This document shows positions 17,510 through 26,406 of a stretch of DNA of 64,000 bases, one piece after another. The translations under genes and the position numbers were made by a program. The DNA comes from Cellulosimicrobium terreum (lineage in GTDB: Bacteria > Actinomycetota > Actinomycetes > Actinomycetales > Cellulomonadaceae): assembly GCA_014803435.1 (NCBI GenBank), contig JACYFD010000001.1, forward strand, positions 310,001-374,000. The letters are read 5' to 3'. How positions within the stretch are numbered: position 1 is the first letter of the stretch; each line of letters begins with the position of its first letter. Under the pieces are notes generated by a model. That model did no database searches. It was not told the DNA's origin and saw nothing but the letters and a program-made list of their open reading frames with translations.

Positions 17510-18315
17510 GGGAGCCGCCGGTGCGGGCGCAGGAGCGCGTCGCGCACGGCGGGGAGCATGCGGCGGCTCACGGGCACCTCCTGCCCGGCGACGACGAGCA
17601 CCGGGCGCGGACCGCTGAACCGTGCGGCGGTCACCGCATCGCGCTGCACGAGGTACGACCGGTGCACGCGGAGGAAGCCCGCCGCGGCCCAGCGGGCCTC
17701 GAGGTCGGTGATGGGCTCGCGCACGAGGGCGGAGCCGGTGTCCGTGACGAGGCGCGAGTAGTCGCCCTGCGCCTGGACCCACCGCACGGCGCTGCGGCGC
17801 ACGACGCGCGTCGTCTGGCCGACGGTGACCGCGAGGGCCTCGTCGTCGGTCACGGTCGGGGGGTCCGCCGTCCGCGTGGACGACGGCGCCGGGGGCGCGT
17901 CGTCGGCTGGTGCGGACGGGCGCTCGGCCCGGGCCCGCGCGACCACGCGCTCGACCGCCCGCGCGAGCCGCGCCTGCCGGACCGGCTTGAGCACGTAGTC
18001 GACGACCTCGAGGTCGAACGCCTCGAGCGCCCGCGCCTCGTCGGCGGTGACGAGCACGACGGCCGGTCGCCGGGAGAACCGCGACAGCGCCCGCGCGAGG
18101 TCGAGGCCCGAGAGCCCCGGCATGTGGATGTCGAGGAACGCGGCGTCGAGCGGCTCGGCGGCGAGCACGCGCAGTGCCTCCGACCCGGAAGACGCCGTGC
18201 GCACCGACCGGACGTGCGGGTCCCGGCGGAGCATCGCGGCGAGCTCGTCGAGCACCGGCCGCTCGTCGTCGGCGACGAGGACGTCGAGGATCGGGTCCGG
18301 CGACGGGCTCGTCAC
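17506..18315 (-). CDS. LytTR-type response regulator
   Basis: This 269-residue protein has an N-terminal receiver domain with acidic pocket ADDERP, probable phospho-acceptor D62 in FLDIHMPG, and the conserved lysine in VLKPV. A linker rich in Ala/Pro follows, then a C-terminal LytTR DNA-binding domain (about 165-265: WVQAQGDYSRLVT, FLRVHRSYLVQRDAV). LytTR proteins bind paired direct repeats and often control membrane transporters. It overlaps the histidine-kinase stop and the next gene's start by GTGA, forming a coupled operon. In E. coli the related BtsSR and YpdAB systems sense pyruvate and control transporters, a useful model here. Confidence 0.92.
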   Translation of the reverse strand: MTSPSPDPILDVLVADDERPVLDELAAMLRRDPHVRSVRTASSGSEALRVLAAEPLDAAFLDIHMPGLSGLDLARALSRFSRRPAVVLVTADEARALEAFDLEVVDYVLKPVRQARLARAVERVVARARAERPSAPADDAPPAPSSTRTADPPTVTDDEALAVTVGQTTRVVRRSAVRWVQAQGDYSRLVTDTGSALVREPITDLEARWAAAGFLRVHRSYLVQRDAVTAARFSGPRPVLVVAGQEVPVSRRMLPAVRDALLRPHRRLP

Positions 18316-19487
18316 GGGCGCACCTCCGTCTCGTGCAGGGGCTGGGACTTGGGGACGCGCATGCGCACCAGGGTGCCGGAACCGGGCGTGGTCTCGACCT
18401 CCAGCGCGTGGTCGTCACCGTAGAGCTGGCGCACGCGGGTGTCGACGTTGCGCAGCCCGACGTGGCCCGCCCGCTCGCCGACGAGCACCGCGTGCAGCGC
18501 CGCCGGGTCCGTGCCGACGCCGTCGTCCTCGACCGTGATCTCGGTCTGCGTGCCCTCGTCGCGGGCAGAGATGACGATCGTCCCGCCCTCCTCGCGCGGC
18601 TCCAGGCCGTGCCGCACGGCGTTCTCGACGAGCGGCTGGACCGACAGGAACGGGATCGTGGTCGACAGGGCCTCCGGCGCGATCTGCAGCGTCACGGTCA
18701 GGCGCTCGCCGAACCGCGCGCGCTCCAGCTCGACGTAGGAGCGGATGCTCTCGAGCTCGTCCGCGAGCGTCGTGAAGTCGCCGCGGTCGCGGAACGAGTA
18801 GCGCGTGAAGTCGGCGAAGTCGAGCACGAGGTCGCGGGCGCGCTCCGGGTCGGTGCTGATGAACGCCGCGATGGCGCCCAGGGCGTTGTAGACGAAGTGG
18901 GGGCTGATCTGCGCTCGCAGCGCACGCAGCTCGGCCTGCGCGAGAGCCGTGCGCGACGCCTCGAGCTCCCCGAGCCCGACCTGAGCGGAGCACCACTGCG
19001 CGACCTCCGCCGTCGCGCGCACGAGCGGCGGCAGGACCCGCGGCGCGAACGCGACGACGACGCCGACGACCTCGTCGTCCGTGGTGACGGGCGCACCGAC
19101 GGCGCCCGGGCCGTCGCCGTCGGGCAGGACGACCTGTCGCCGACGGGTCGCGAGGACGCGGTCGCCGACGACGCGTGCGAGGTCGGCCAGGTGCGCGGGT
19201 CCCTCGATCGCGACGACCCGGTCCGCGGTGACGATCGCGAGAGCGTCCGCGCCGAGGAGGGTGCGCAGCGCGCGGGCGGCGCGGGCGACGTCGTCCCCTT
19301 GCAGCCCGTCGCGCAGGTGGGTCGCGGCTCGCGACGCGAGGTGCAGCGTGCGGAACGTCGCCTGCTCGGTGTCGCTGCCGAGCTCGCGCGTGCCGCGGGC
19401 GAAGCGCCAGGCGAGCAGGGCGCCCGCGGTGAGCAGGACGCCCACGGCGAGGCCGGCGGCAGCGCCGGCGAGCACGGGCCCGGACAT
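18312..19487 (-). CDS. LytS-like sensor histidine kinase
   Basis: The 391-residue protein has one N-terminal membrane helix (LAGAAAGLAVGVLLTAGALLAW), a GAF-like region (about 40-155), then the His_kinase domain with QISPHFVYNALGAIAAFI; H197 is the likely phosphorylation site. The N-box NAVRHGLEP and the G-box GHVGLRNVDTRV follow. It lacks the 5TM sensor of classical LytS, so it may read an intracellular signal through the GAF-like part. A TACGAT hexamer 6 nt before the ATG (19494-19499) indicates its own leaderless promoter. It phosphorylates the LytTR regulator encoded next. Confidence 0.92.
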   Translation of the reverse strand: MSGPVLAGAAAGLAVGVLLTAGALLAWRFARGTRELGSDTEQATFRTLHLASRAATHLRDGLQGDDVARAARALRTLLGADALAIVTADRVVAIEGPAHLADLARVVGDRVLATRRRQVVLPDGDGPGAVGAPVTTDDEVVGVVVAFAPRVLPPLVRATAEVAQWCSAQVGLGELEASRTALAQAELRALRAQISPHFVYNALGAIAAFISTDPERARDLVLDFADFTRYSFRDRGDFTTLADELESIRSYVELERARFGERLTVTLQIAPEALSTTIPFLSVQPLVENAVRHGLEPREEGGTIVISARDEGTQTEITVEDDGVGTDPAALHAVLVGERAGHVGLRNVDTRVRQLYGDDHALEVETTPGSGTLVRMRVPKSQPLHETEVRP

Positions 19488-19493
19488 GGTCCG

Positions 19494-19499
19494 ATCGTA
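19494..19499 (-). promoter_or_regulatory. -10 element of a leaderless promoter (LytS-like gene)
   Basis: Read on the minus strand, TACGAT is followed by six nucleotides (CGGACC) and then the ATG, placing transcription start at or next to the start codon. Confidence 0.6.
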
Positions 19500-19543
19500 G
19501 TGACCGCCTGCGGGTCGTCGCGGGTCGCAGCCGGGTGCGAGGG

Positions 19544-20179
19544 TCAGTACACGACGACGGCGACGATCACCACGACCGCCACGATCGCGACCAGCAGCAC
19601 CGCGAGCACCGCGAGCAGCGCGGTCACGTACGGGTGCGCCTGCCACGCGGGCACGAGGCGCCGGTCGTGCGCGCGCAGCTGCGCGGGAGTGATCGGTGCG
19701 TGGATCGGGGTGAGCGGCACGCCGCGGTGCGCGAGGTCGAGCGCGAGCGTCGACAGCTGCTCGCGGCTCCACATCTGCCCGACGAGCAGCACCAGCCGGC
19801 GCGAGGGTCCCGCGACGACGAGGTGGTGCGTGGGGGTCGCGTTCCCGAACGACATGCGGTCGATCGTGACGACCCGGGCGGCGTCGGCGGCGGTGAACCG
19901 CACCGTGCGGCCCAGCCCGCCCCGCACGGCGTACGTCCCGTCGCCGAGCTCGATGGCGGCGTGGTCGACCATCCGCCGCGCGAGCAGCGTCGAGCCGAGC
20001 ACCCCGAGCAGGACGAGCCCGGCGACGGCCACCACCAGGACGTACTGCTTCGTCAGGATCACCAGGGGCACCATGCCGGCGCACGCGAGCGGCAGCAGCA
20101 CCCACGCGACCACCGTGTTGGCCCGCACGACCTGTTTCCTGGCGTCGTCCGCCATCGTCAGCACCATCACGGGGCGCAT
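19544..20179 (-). CDS. Membrane protein with internal PH-like domain, function unknown
   Basis: The 211-residue protein has two adjacent membrane segments near the N-terminus (VVAWVLLPLACAGMVPLVIL and YVLVVAVAGLVLLGVLG). A soluble central part (about residues 75-165) resembles a small beta-rich PH/YdbS-like domain, and a C-terminal helix (ALLAVLAVLLVAIVAVVVIVAVVVY) ends the chain. Three in-frame ATGs are possible (20179, 20167, 20155). The first is chosen because CACTGT lies 6 nt upstream of it (20186-20191). It sits between the YbdD-like gene and the LytS gene on the same strand. I do not recognise a function. Confidence 0.7.
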   Translation of the reverse strand: MRPVMVLTMADDARKQVVRANTVVAWVLLPLACAGMVPLVILTKQYVLVVAVAGLVLLGVLGSTLLARRMVDHAAIELGDGTYAVRGGLGRTVRFTAADAARVVTIDRMSFGNATPTHHLVVAGPSRRLVLLVGQMWSREQLSTLALDLAHRGVPLTPIHAPITPAQLRAHDRRLVPAWQAHPYVTALLAVLAVLLVAIVAVVVIVAVVVY

Positions 20180-20235
20180 CGTCCCACAGTGCCCGACGGC
20201 CGAGCGCTCCGTCGTCAGCGACGCCGGCTCTCGCC

Positions 20236-20469
20236 CTAGCAGCAGCGCGAGCCGGGGTTGGCGTCCTGCTCGGCCATGCGCGCGCGCCAGAACTCGCGCT
20301 CGCTGACGACGTCGCACCCGGGGTGCGTGGCCCGCTGGTGGGCCACGTACGTGGGGTACGCGTCGTCACCCATGACCTGCCGCACGTACCAGCGGACGGC
20401 CGCCGCGGCGTCGTGCACCCACGACGCCGCGGCCACCACGCGAACCCGCACGCGAACCAGCACCGTCAC
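20236..20469 (-). CDS. YbdD/YjiX-like small protein (DUF466)
   Basis: The 77-residue protein has the core of the YbdD/YjiX family: WYVRQVMGDDAYPTYVAHQRATHPG followed by SEREFWRARMAEQDANPGSRCC. The GTG start overlaps the cstA stop codon as GTGA, so it is coupled to cstA, exactly as ybdD follows cstA and yjiX follows btsT (yjiY) in E. coli. The family's biochemical role is not settled; it is thought to support the carbon-starvation transporter. The double cysteine at the C-terminus resembles forms seen in other members. Confidence 0.85.
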   Translation of the reverse strand: MTVLVRVRVRVVAAASWVHDAAAAVRWYVRQVMGDDAYPTYVAHQRATHPGCDVVSEREFWRARMAEQDANPGSRCC

Positions 20470-22751
20470 CGGTGCCCCGTCGCGACAGGTCGCTTCTCGG
20501 GCGGCAGCGCCGCCCACTGCTTCTCGATCTCCCTCTCGGCCGTCGACGCGACCAGGTCGGCCGGGGCGAAGCGCTGCGACGCGACGGGGGGCTCCTCGTG
20601 GTTCTCGCCGCCGCCGGCGCGGAGCGCCTTCACGGTCGTCACGACCGAGGCGATCATGACGACGATCGCGAGGACCACGAACACGATCGACAGGGTGCCC
20701 TGGACGAACGTGTTGCGGACGACCGCCTCCATCGCCTCGACGGAGGTCGCGGTGCCGAACGACGTCTCGCCCGCGTCGAGCGCGTCCTGGAACGCGTTGT
20801 GCTGCGCCCAGTACCCGACGGCCGGGACGGGGGAGAAGATCTTCTCGAACGACGCCGTGATGGTCACGACCGCGGTGAACGCGAGCGGCAGCGCGATGAT
20901 CCACAGCCAGCGGAAGTAGCTGCGGCCCCGCTTGGTGACGATCGCCAGCACGACCGCGAGCGCGATGGCCGCGAGGAGCTGGTTCGCGATGCCGAACAGC
21001 GGGAAGAACGTGTTGATGCCGCCGAGCGGGTCGGTGACCCCGAGGTAGAGGATGCTGCCCCACCCGGCGACCATGATCGCGGTGCAGGTCCAGACCCCTG
21101 GTCGCCACGTGACGTCGCGGAACCTCGGCGACACGTTCCCGATCGTGTCCTGCAGCATGAAGCGGGCGACGCGCGTGCCGGCGTCGACGGCGGTGAGGAT
21201 GAACAACGCCTCGAACATGATCGCGAAGTGGTACCAGAAGCCCATCATCGCGGTGCCGCCCACGACCTGTTGCATGATGTGCGCGAGGCCGAGCGCGAGG
21301 GTCGGTGCGCCTCCCGTGCGGGACACGATCGACGGCTCGCCGACCGCCTCTGCGGTCGAGGTGAGCATGTCCGGCGTGAGGTTGACGCCCATGAGGCCGA
21401 GGCCGTTGACGAACGCGACCGCGCCCTCGACCGTGCCGCCGGTCGCCCCTGCGGACGAGTTCATCGCGAAGTAGATGCCGCGGTCGATCGAGATGGCCGC
21501 CACGAGCGCCATGACGGCGACGAACGACTCCATGAGCATGCCGCCGTAGCCGATGAAGCGCGTCTGGCGTTCCTTCTCGATGAGCTTCGGCGTCGTGCCG
21601 GACGCGATGAGCGCGTGGAACCCGGACAGCGCGCCGCACGCGATGGTGACGAAGAGGAACGGGAACAGCGACCCGGAGACCACCGGCCCTGTCTCGCCGC
21701 TCGCGAACTCGCTGATCGCGGGCACGGTGATCTCCGGTCGCACGACGATCACCGCGGCGGCGAGGACGACGATGACGCCGACCTTCATGAACGTCGACAG
21801 GTAGTCGCGCGGCGCGAGCAGCAGCCACACGGGCAGGACGGCGGCGACGAAGCCGTAGACGATGACGCCGACCGCGATCGTCGTGCGGTCGAGGTGGAAC
21901 ATCTCCGCGCCCCACGCGGTGTCCGCCACCCAGCCGCCGCCGATGATCGCGGCCATGAGCAGCACGAACCCGATGATCGAGACCTCGGTGATCCGGCCGG
22001 GGCGGAGGTAGCGCAGGTACACGCCCATGAACAGGGCGATAGGGATGGTCATGGAGACGCTGAACACGCCCCACGGGCTCTCGCCGAGCGCGTTGACGAC
22101 GACGAGCGCGAGGATCGCGACGATGATGATCATGATGAGGAGCGACGCGACGATCGCGGCGGTGCCGCCGACACGCCCGAGCTCCTGGCGCGCCATCTGG
22201 CCGATGGTCCGGCCACCGCGACGCATGGAGAAGAACAGGACGAGGTAGTCCTGGACCGCGCCCGCGAGCACGACGCCGACGATGATCCAGATCGTCCCCG
22301 GCAGGTACCCCATCTGGGCGGCGAGCACGGGCCCGACGAGCGGCCCGGCGCCGGCGATCGCGGCGAAGTGGTGCCCGTAGAGCACGCGGCGGTCGGTCGG
22401 CACGTAGTCCTTGCCGTCCTCGCGCACCTCGGCGGGTGTCGCGCGCCGGTCGTCCGGACGCGTGATGTGCCGCTCGATGACCTTCGAGTAGAAGCGGTAC
22501 GCGATGAAGTACGTGCAGACCGCGGCGAACACGAACCAGATCGCGTTCACCGTCTCCCCGCGCACGACGGCGAGCATGACCCAGGCGACCCCACCGAGCA
22601 GGGCGATCGCGGACCAGATCGCGATCCGCGCCGGGGTCCAGCGCGGGGTCAGCTCGTCCTGCGGGACAGCGGTCGGGGGGAGCGAGGGATCGGGGACGAT
22701 CTCCGGCTCGGGCGCCGCAGATCCTTCCGCGGTCCGGGTGGGGGATGACAC
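20466..22751 (-). CDS. cstA: Carbon starvation protein A, peptide/pyruvate transporter family
   Basis: The 761-residue protein has about 16-18 membrane segments and CstA signatures: DGKDYVPTDRRVLYGHHFAA, IAGAGPLVGPVLAAQMGYLPG, FFSMRRGGRTIGQMARQELG and CGALSGFHALIASGTTPKL. The family takes up pyruvate (BtsT) or peptides by proton symport in starved cells. A longer frame begins with TTG at 22763, but the GTG at 22751 is preferred because GGAGG lies 5 nt before it. It forms a coupled pair with the YbdD-like gene and lies at the head of a minus-strand run that includes the LytS/LytR system. Confidence 0.95.
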   Translation of the reverse strand: MSSPTRTAEGSAAPEPEIVPDPSLPPTAVPQDELTPRWTPARIAIWSAIALLGGVAWVMLAVVRGETVNAIWFVFAAVCTYFIAYRFYSKVIERHITRPDDRRATPAEVREDGKDYVPTDRRVLYGHHFAAIAGAGPLVGPVLAAQMGYLPGTIWIIVGVVLAGAVQDYLVLFFSMRRGGRTIGQMARQELGRVGGTAAIVASLLIMIIIVAILALVVVNALGESPWGVFSVSMTIPIALFMGVYLRYLRPGRITEVSIIGFVLLMAAIIGGGWVADTAWGAEMFHLDRTTIAVGVIVYGFVAAVLPVWLLLAPRDYLSTFMKVGVIVVLAAAVIVVRPEITVPAISEFASGETGPVVSGSLFPFLFVTIACGALSGFHALIASGTTPKLIEKERQTRFIGYGGMLMESFVAVMALVAAISIDRGIYFAMNSSAGATGGTVEGAVAFVNGLGLMGVNLTPDMLTSTAEAVGEPSIVSRTGGAPTLALGLAHIMQQVVGGTAMMGFWYHFAIMFEALFILTAVDAGTRVARFMLQDTIGNVSPRFRDVTWRPGVWTCTAIMVAGWGSILYLGVTDPLGGINTFFPLFGIANQLLAAIALAVVLAIVTKRGRSYFRWLWIIALPLAFTAVVTITASFEKIFSPVPAVGYWAQHNAFQDALDAGETSFGTATSVEAMEAVVRNTFVQGTLSIVFVVLAIVVMIASVVTTVKALRAGGGENHEEPPVASQRFAPADLVASTAEREIEKQWAALPPEKRPVATGHR

Positions 22752-22970
22752 AGGAGCCTCCAAGGCGTCGCGTCGTTGCGTTCGACGGGACCCACGCTAG
22801 AGACGCGCATCACACCGCTGCCGGCCGTCCGGGCCTGGCGGTCCAGGGGTGCGACGAACGGTGGTCGACGTGCGACGAGCGGTGCGCCGTGGGACGCGGC
22901 CGCTCGGCGCGCCGGCGCTGGGTCGCGGCGATAGGTTCGTGCCGTCCCCCTGCGACGGAGGTCTCGACCC

Positions 22971-25712
22971 GTGCACCATCGCTCGTCCCCGGCTGTCCGC
23001 ACCCCCCGCCACCTCGCCACGGCCGGCGCCGCGCTCCTCGCGCTGGCCCTCGTCGTGGCGCTCGCGGTCCCCGTCGCGCTCAGCGCGACGGCGCAGGCCG
23101 GCACGGGCACGCTGTCGCTGTTCAAGCGCATCGAGAACCTCGACACCGGTTCCTCGGAAGGTCGGCGCGAGCTGTGGACGATGCACGCACGCAACCTCGA
23201 CACGGGCGACGTGATCGAGGGTGACGGCCTCAACGGGGTGCAGTCGCTGACCGTCCCCGCGGGGACGTACCGCATCTGGGAGACCGGCGGTGTCGGCGGC
23301 TACCGCTTCCAGGACTGGAACTGCGGCGGCGAGGACATCCGGGACCCGACGCCGCAGGTCGTCGTGCCCCCGGGCGGCACGATCACGTGCACGGTCGACA
23401 ACGAGGCCATCTACCCGACCCTCACGCTCGTCAAGGACGTCGAGGGGGGCACGGCCGAGCCGGAGGACTGGACGCTGCGCGCGCAGGGACCGTCGTCGAT
23501 CGCCGGTGCGTCGGGCTCGGAGGCGGTGACGGACCAGGAGGTCCGGATCGGCAGCTACACGCTCTCCGAGGAGGGTGGGCCCGACGGCTACCGGAACGAC
23601 GGCTGGGAGTGCGAGGGCGCGGACGTCGTGGACGGCGTCGTGGACGTCGACCTCGCCAACACGGTGACGTGCACGGTGACGAACGTGGCTCCCATCACCC
23701 CGACCGCACCGACGCTCACGCTCGTCAAGGACGTCGTCGGTGGCCCGGCGTCCGCGGCGGACTGGACGCTCGCGGCGACGGGCCCGCAGTCGCTCTCGGG
23801 CGCCACCGGCGCCGCCACGGTCACGGCCGTCGAGGTGGACCCGGGCTCGTACGACCTCACGGAGGACGGCCCGCCCGGGTACGACGGCGCGTGGTCCTGC
23901 ACCGGCGCCGCCGCGGGCGACGGGTCGAGCAGCACCGTGGTCGTGGCCGAGAGCGAGGACGTCGTGTGCACGGCGACGAACACGTGGGCGGGCGCCACGC
24001 TCACGCTGACGAAGGAGCTCGAGGGCGGGCTCTTCGCCCAGCCTGACGACTGGACCCTGACCGCGACAGGGCCCGACGCGACGGTGACCGGCGCGACGGG
24101 CTCGGACGAGGTCACCGGAGCCTTCGTCCCCGCCGGGGACTACACGCTGTCCGAGGGCGGCTGGAGCGGTTTCGAGGCCGGGCCGTGGGAGTGCACCGGA
24201 GCGACGGTGAGCGACGACGTCGTGTCGGTCCCCGGGGGCGCCGATGTGTCGTGCACCGTCACCAACACCGCGCTGCCGTCGCTGCTCACGCTGGTCAAGG
24301 AGGTCGACGGCGGCCCGGCCGCTCCCGAGGACTGGACCCTGTCCGCGACCGGCCCGCAGGCCGACGGGACCGACGGGACGATCTCCGGCCCGTCCGGTGG
24401 CGTCGAGGTGACGCAGGTCGACATCGGGGAGGGCGTGCACGTCCTCGCCGAGTCCGACGGCCCGCCCGGGTACGAGACCGCCGGCTGGTCCTGCGAGGGC
24501 GGCCTGCTGCAGGCGGGTGCTGCTGTCCTGATCGGCGCCGACGAGGACGTCCGGTGCACGGTGACCAACACCTACGTCGACGCGTCTCTCACACTCGTGA
24601 AGGTGGTCGTGGGAGGTTCGGCGGACCCGTCCGCGTGGACCCTCACCGCGACGGACACCGAGGGCGCGACGGTCGTCGAGGGCGCGGCCGGCAGCGACGC
24701 CGTCACCGGCGCCCAGGTGGCACCCGGGACGTACGAGCTCGCCGAGTCCGGCGGGTACGACGGGTACCTCTCCGAGGGGTGGACCTGCGACGGGGGCACG
24801 CTCGACGGCACGAGCCTCTCGCTGAGTGCGGGTGACGACGTGACCTGCGTCGTCACGAACCGCGCGAACCTCCCGCACCTGACCCTCGTCAAGGAGCTCG
24901 ACGACCGCGGCTACACGGGCGACGCGGTGCCGGCCGACTGGACGCTGACCGCCCAGGGCGCAGGGACCTCGATCTCCGGCGCCACCGGCAGCCCGGCCGT
25001 CTCGCACGTCGCCGTCGCCCCGGGTCGGTACGCGCTCGGGGAGACCGGCGGGCCGGACGGCTGGACCGCGCTGCGCTGGTCGTGCGACGACGCGCGCGTG
25101 GTGCAGTCCGGCCAGGGCGGGGCCGTGTCGAGCGTCGTGGTCGAGACCGGCGACGACGTCACGTGCACCGTGACGAACCACTGGCTCGCGGGGAGCCTCA
25201 CGCTGCACAAGCAGGTCGTGGACGACGTCGTTCCCGTCGACGACTGGGAGCTCGCGGCTGCGGGCCCGACGCCGATCGCCGGCTTCGACGGGAGCACCGA
25301 CGTCACGGCCGTCCCCGTCGAGGAGGGGACCTACGACCTGTCCGAGTCCGGAAGCGACTGGGACTACGAGCAGGGGGAGTGGGTGTGCGACGGCGGCGAG
25401 CTCGTGGGCGCCGCGACCGTGCAGGTCGACGACGGCGCGACCGTGAGCTGCACGATCACGAACACGGTGCTCGACCCTCCCACCCCCGCACCCACCCCGA
25501 CGCCGACGCCCACGACCCCGACCACGGACCCGACCGAGGGACCGACGACCGGACCGGGGCCGGACGGACCGACTGCCGGGCCCACGTCGGGCGCCGACGA
25601 GGCGGATGGCCTGGCCGCGACGGGGGCTGACGCCGTGGGGCTCCTCGCGCTCGCGGCGATCGCGCTGGTGAGTGGGACGATCCTGCTCGCGGCACGCCGA
25701 CGGCGCGGCTGA
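22971..25712 (+). CDS. Sortase-anchored surface protein with eight beta-rich repeats (DUF5979/SpaA-like)
   Basis: The 913-residue protein starts at a GTG with GGAGG upstream. Residues 1-~45 are a signal peptide (LLALALVVALAVPVALSATAQA). Eight tandem modules of about 90-105 residues follow. Seven share the pattern LTLVKxVxGG, DWTLxATGP, GxTGSxxVT, GxYxLxE, then W-C and TCTVTNT with paired cysteines near each module end. A Pro/Thr-rich wall spacer (PTPTPTPTTP) leads to LAATGAD, a hydrophobic stretch and RRRRG, a class E sortase signal. Modules of this kind (DUF5979, prealbumin/SpaA-like) occur in adhesins and pilins. It is divergent from cstA. The ligand is unknown. Confidence 0.88.
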   Translation: MHHRSSPAVRTPRHLATAGAALLALALVVALAVPVALSATAQAGTGTLSLFKRIENLDTGSSEGRRELWTMHARNLDTGDVIEGDGLNGVQSLTVPAGTYRIWETGGVGGYRFQDWNCGGEDIRDPTPQVVVPPGGTITCTVDNEAIYPTLTLVKDVEGGTAEPEDWTLRAQGPSSIAGASGSEAVTDQEVRIGSYTLSEEGGPDGYRNDGWECEGADVVDGVVDVDLANTVTCTVTNVAPITPTAPTLTLVKDVVGGPASAADWTLAATGPQSLSGATGAATVTAVEVDPGSYDLTEDGPPGYDGAWSCTGAAAGDGSSSTVVVAESEDVVCTATNTWAGATLTLTKELEGGLFAQPDDWTLTATGPDATVTGATGSDEVTGAFVPAGDYTLSEGGWSGFEAGPWECTGATVSDDVVSVPGGADVSCTVTNTALPSLLTLVKEVDGGPAAPEDWTLSATGPQADGTDGTISGPSGGVEVTQVDIGEGVHVLAESDGPPGYETAGWSCEGGLLQAGAAVLIGADEDVRCTVTNTYVDASLTLVKVVVGGSADPSAWTLTATDTEGATVVEGAAGSDAVTGAQVAPGTYELAESGGYDGYLSEGWTCDGGTLDGTSLSLSAGDDVTCVVTNRANLPHLTLVKELDDRGYTGDAVPADWTLTAQGAGTSISGATGSPAVSHVAVAPGRYALGETGGPDGWTALRWSCDDARVVQSGQGGAVSSVVVETGDDVTCTVTNHWLAGSLTLHKQVVDDVVPVDDWELAAAGPTPIAGFDGSTDVTAVPVEEGTYDLSESGSDWDYEQGEWVCDGGELVGAATVQVDDGATVSCTITNTVLDPPTPAPTPTPTPTTPTTDPTEGPTTGPGPDGPTAGPTSGADEADGLAATGADAVGLLALAAIALVSGTILLAARRRRG

Positions 25713-25745
25713 CGCGTTCCGCGCGCGCGGTCGGTCGTCGAGGGC

Positions 25746-25751
25746 TACTGT
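25746..25751 (+). promoter_or_regulatory. -10 element of a leaderless promoter (25758 gene)
   Basis: TACTGT is followed by six nucleotides and the GTG start of the membrane protein; no Shine-Dalgarno is present. Confidence 0.6.
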
Positions 25752-25757
25752 CCTGCC

Positions 25758-26396
25758 GTGGCCGACGAGGTAGCGGGGTCGAGGGAGCTGAAGCTGCGGG
25801 AGACCATCACGGTCGTCCTGCTGTCCGTGACCGCCGTGCTGACGGCGTGGAGCGGGTTCGAGTCGAGCAAGTGGGGCGGCGAGATGTCGATCGCCTTCTC
25901 GCGAGCGTCGACGCAGCGCATCGAGTCCTCCACCGAGACGGGTCGTGCCGAGGCGGCGCGGGCCATCGACCTGCAGGTGTTCTCCCTGTTCCTGCAGGGG
26001 TACGCGGAGGACAACACGCTGCTCGAGGACTTCGCGCGCGACCGGTTCACGGACCACTTCGAGCCGGCGTTCGACGAGTGGCTGGCGTCGGAGCCGCTGA
26101 AGAACCCGGACGCCGCCCCGAGCCCGTTCGCGCTCGACTCGTACGTCCCGCCGGGCGAGGTCGAGGCGGTCGAGGCCGGGAAGCGTGCCGACGCGCTCTT
26201 CGCCCAGGCGCTGGCGAACAACCAGCGCGGCGACAACTACACGCTGGTCACGGTGCTGTTCGCGCTCGTGCTGTTCTTCGGCGCGTTCGCGGGCAGGTTC
26301 CGCTCCGAGCGGGCGTCGTGGGCGATGGTCGGGGGCGGGATCACGCTCCTGGTCGTCGGCATCGGCCTCCTGCTCTCGTTCCCCAAGATCATCTGA
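25758..26396 (+). CDS. Membrane protein of unknown function
   Basis: The 212-residue protein has a membrane segment near the N-terminus (ITVVLLSVTAVLTAWSGFES), an extracytoplasmic or soluble region of about 115 residues and two closely spaced C-terminal helices (LVTVLFALVLFFGAFAG and WAMVGGGITLLVVGIGLLLS). The segment TAWSGFESSKWGGE-SIAFSRAS resembles DUF4337-like bacterial membrane proteins, a tentative match. The GTG start is set by TACTGT 6 nt upstream. The SRPBCC gene begins 10 nt after its stop, so the two are probably co-transcribed. Confidence 0.75.
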   Translation: MADEVAGSRELKLRETITVVLLSVTAVLTAWSGFESSKWGGEMSIAFSRASTQRIESSTETGRAEAARAIDLQVFSLFLQGYAEDNTLLEDFARDRFTDHFEPAFDEWLASEPLKNPDAAPSPFALDSYVPPGEVEAVEAGKRADALFAQALANNQRGDNYTLVTVLFALVLFFGAFAGRFRSERASWAMVGGGITLLVVGIGLLLSFPKII

Positions 26397-26406
26397 CGGA
26401 GGACGC

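Noticed and set aside
20236-20469. Possible selenoprotein in the YbdD-like gene
   Set aside because: There is no in-frame TGA before the terminal Cys-Cys and no SECIS-like stem was seen; an ordinary stop follows.
22752-22763. TTG start four codons upstream of cstA
   Set aside because: GGAGG sits between this TTG and the GTG at 22751, placing the ribosome on the GTG.
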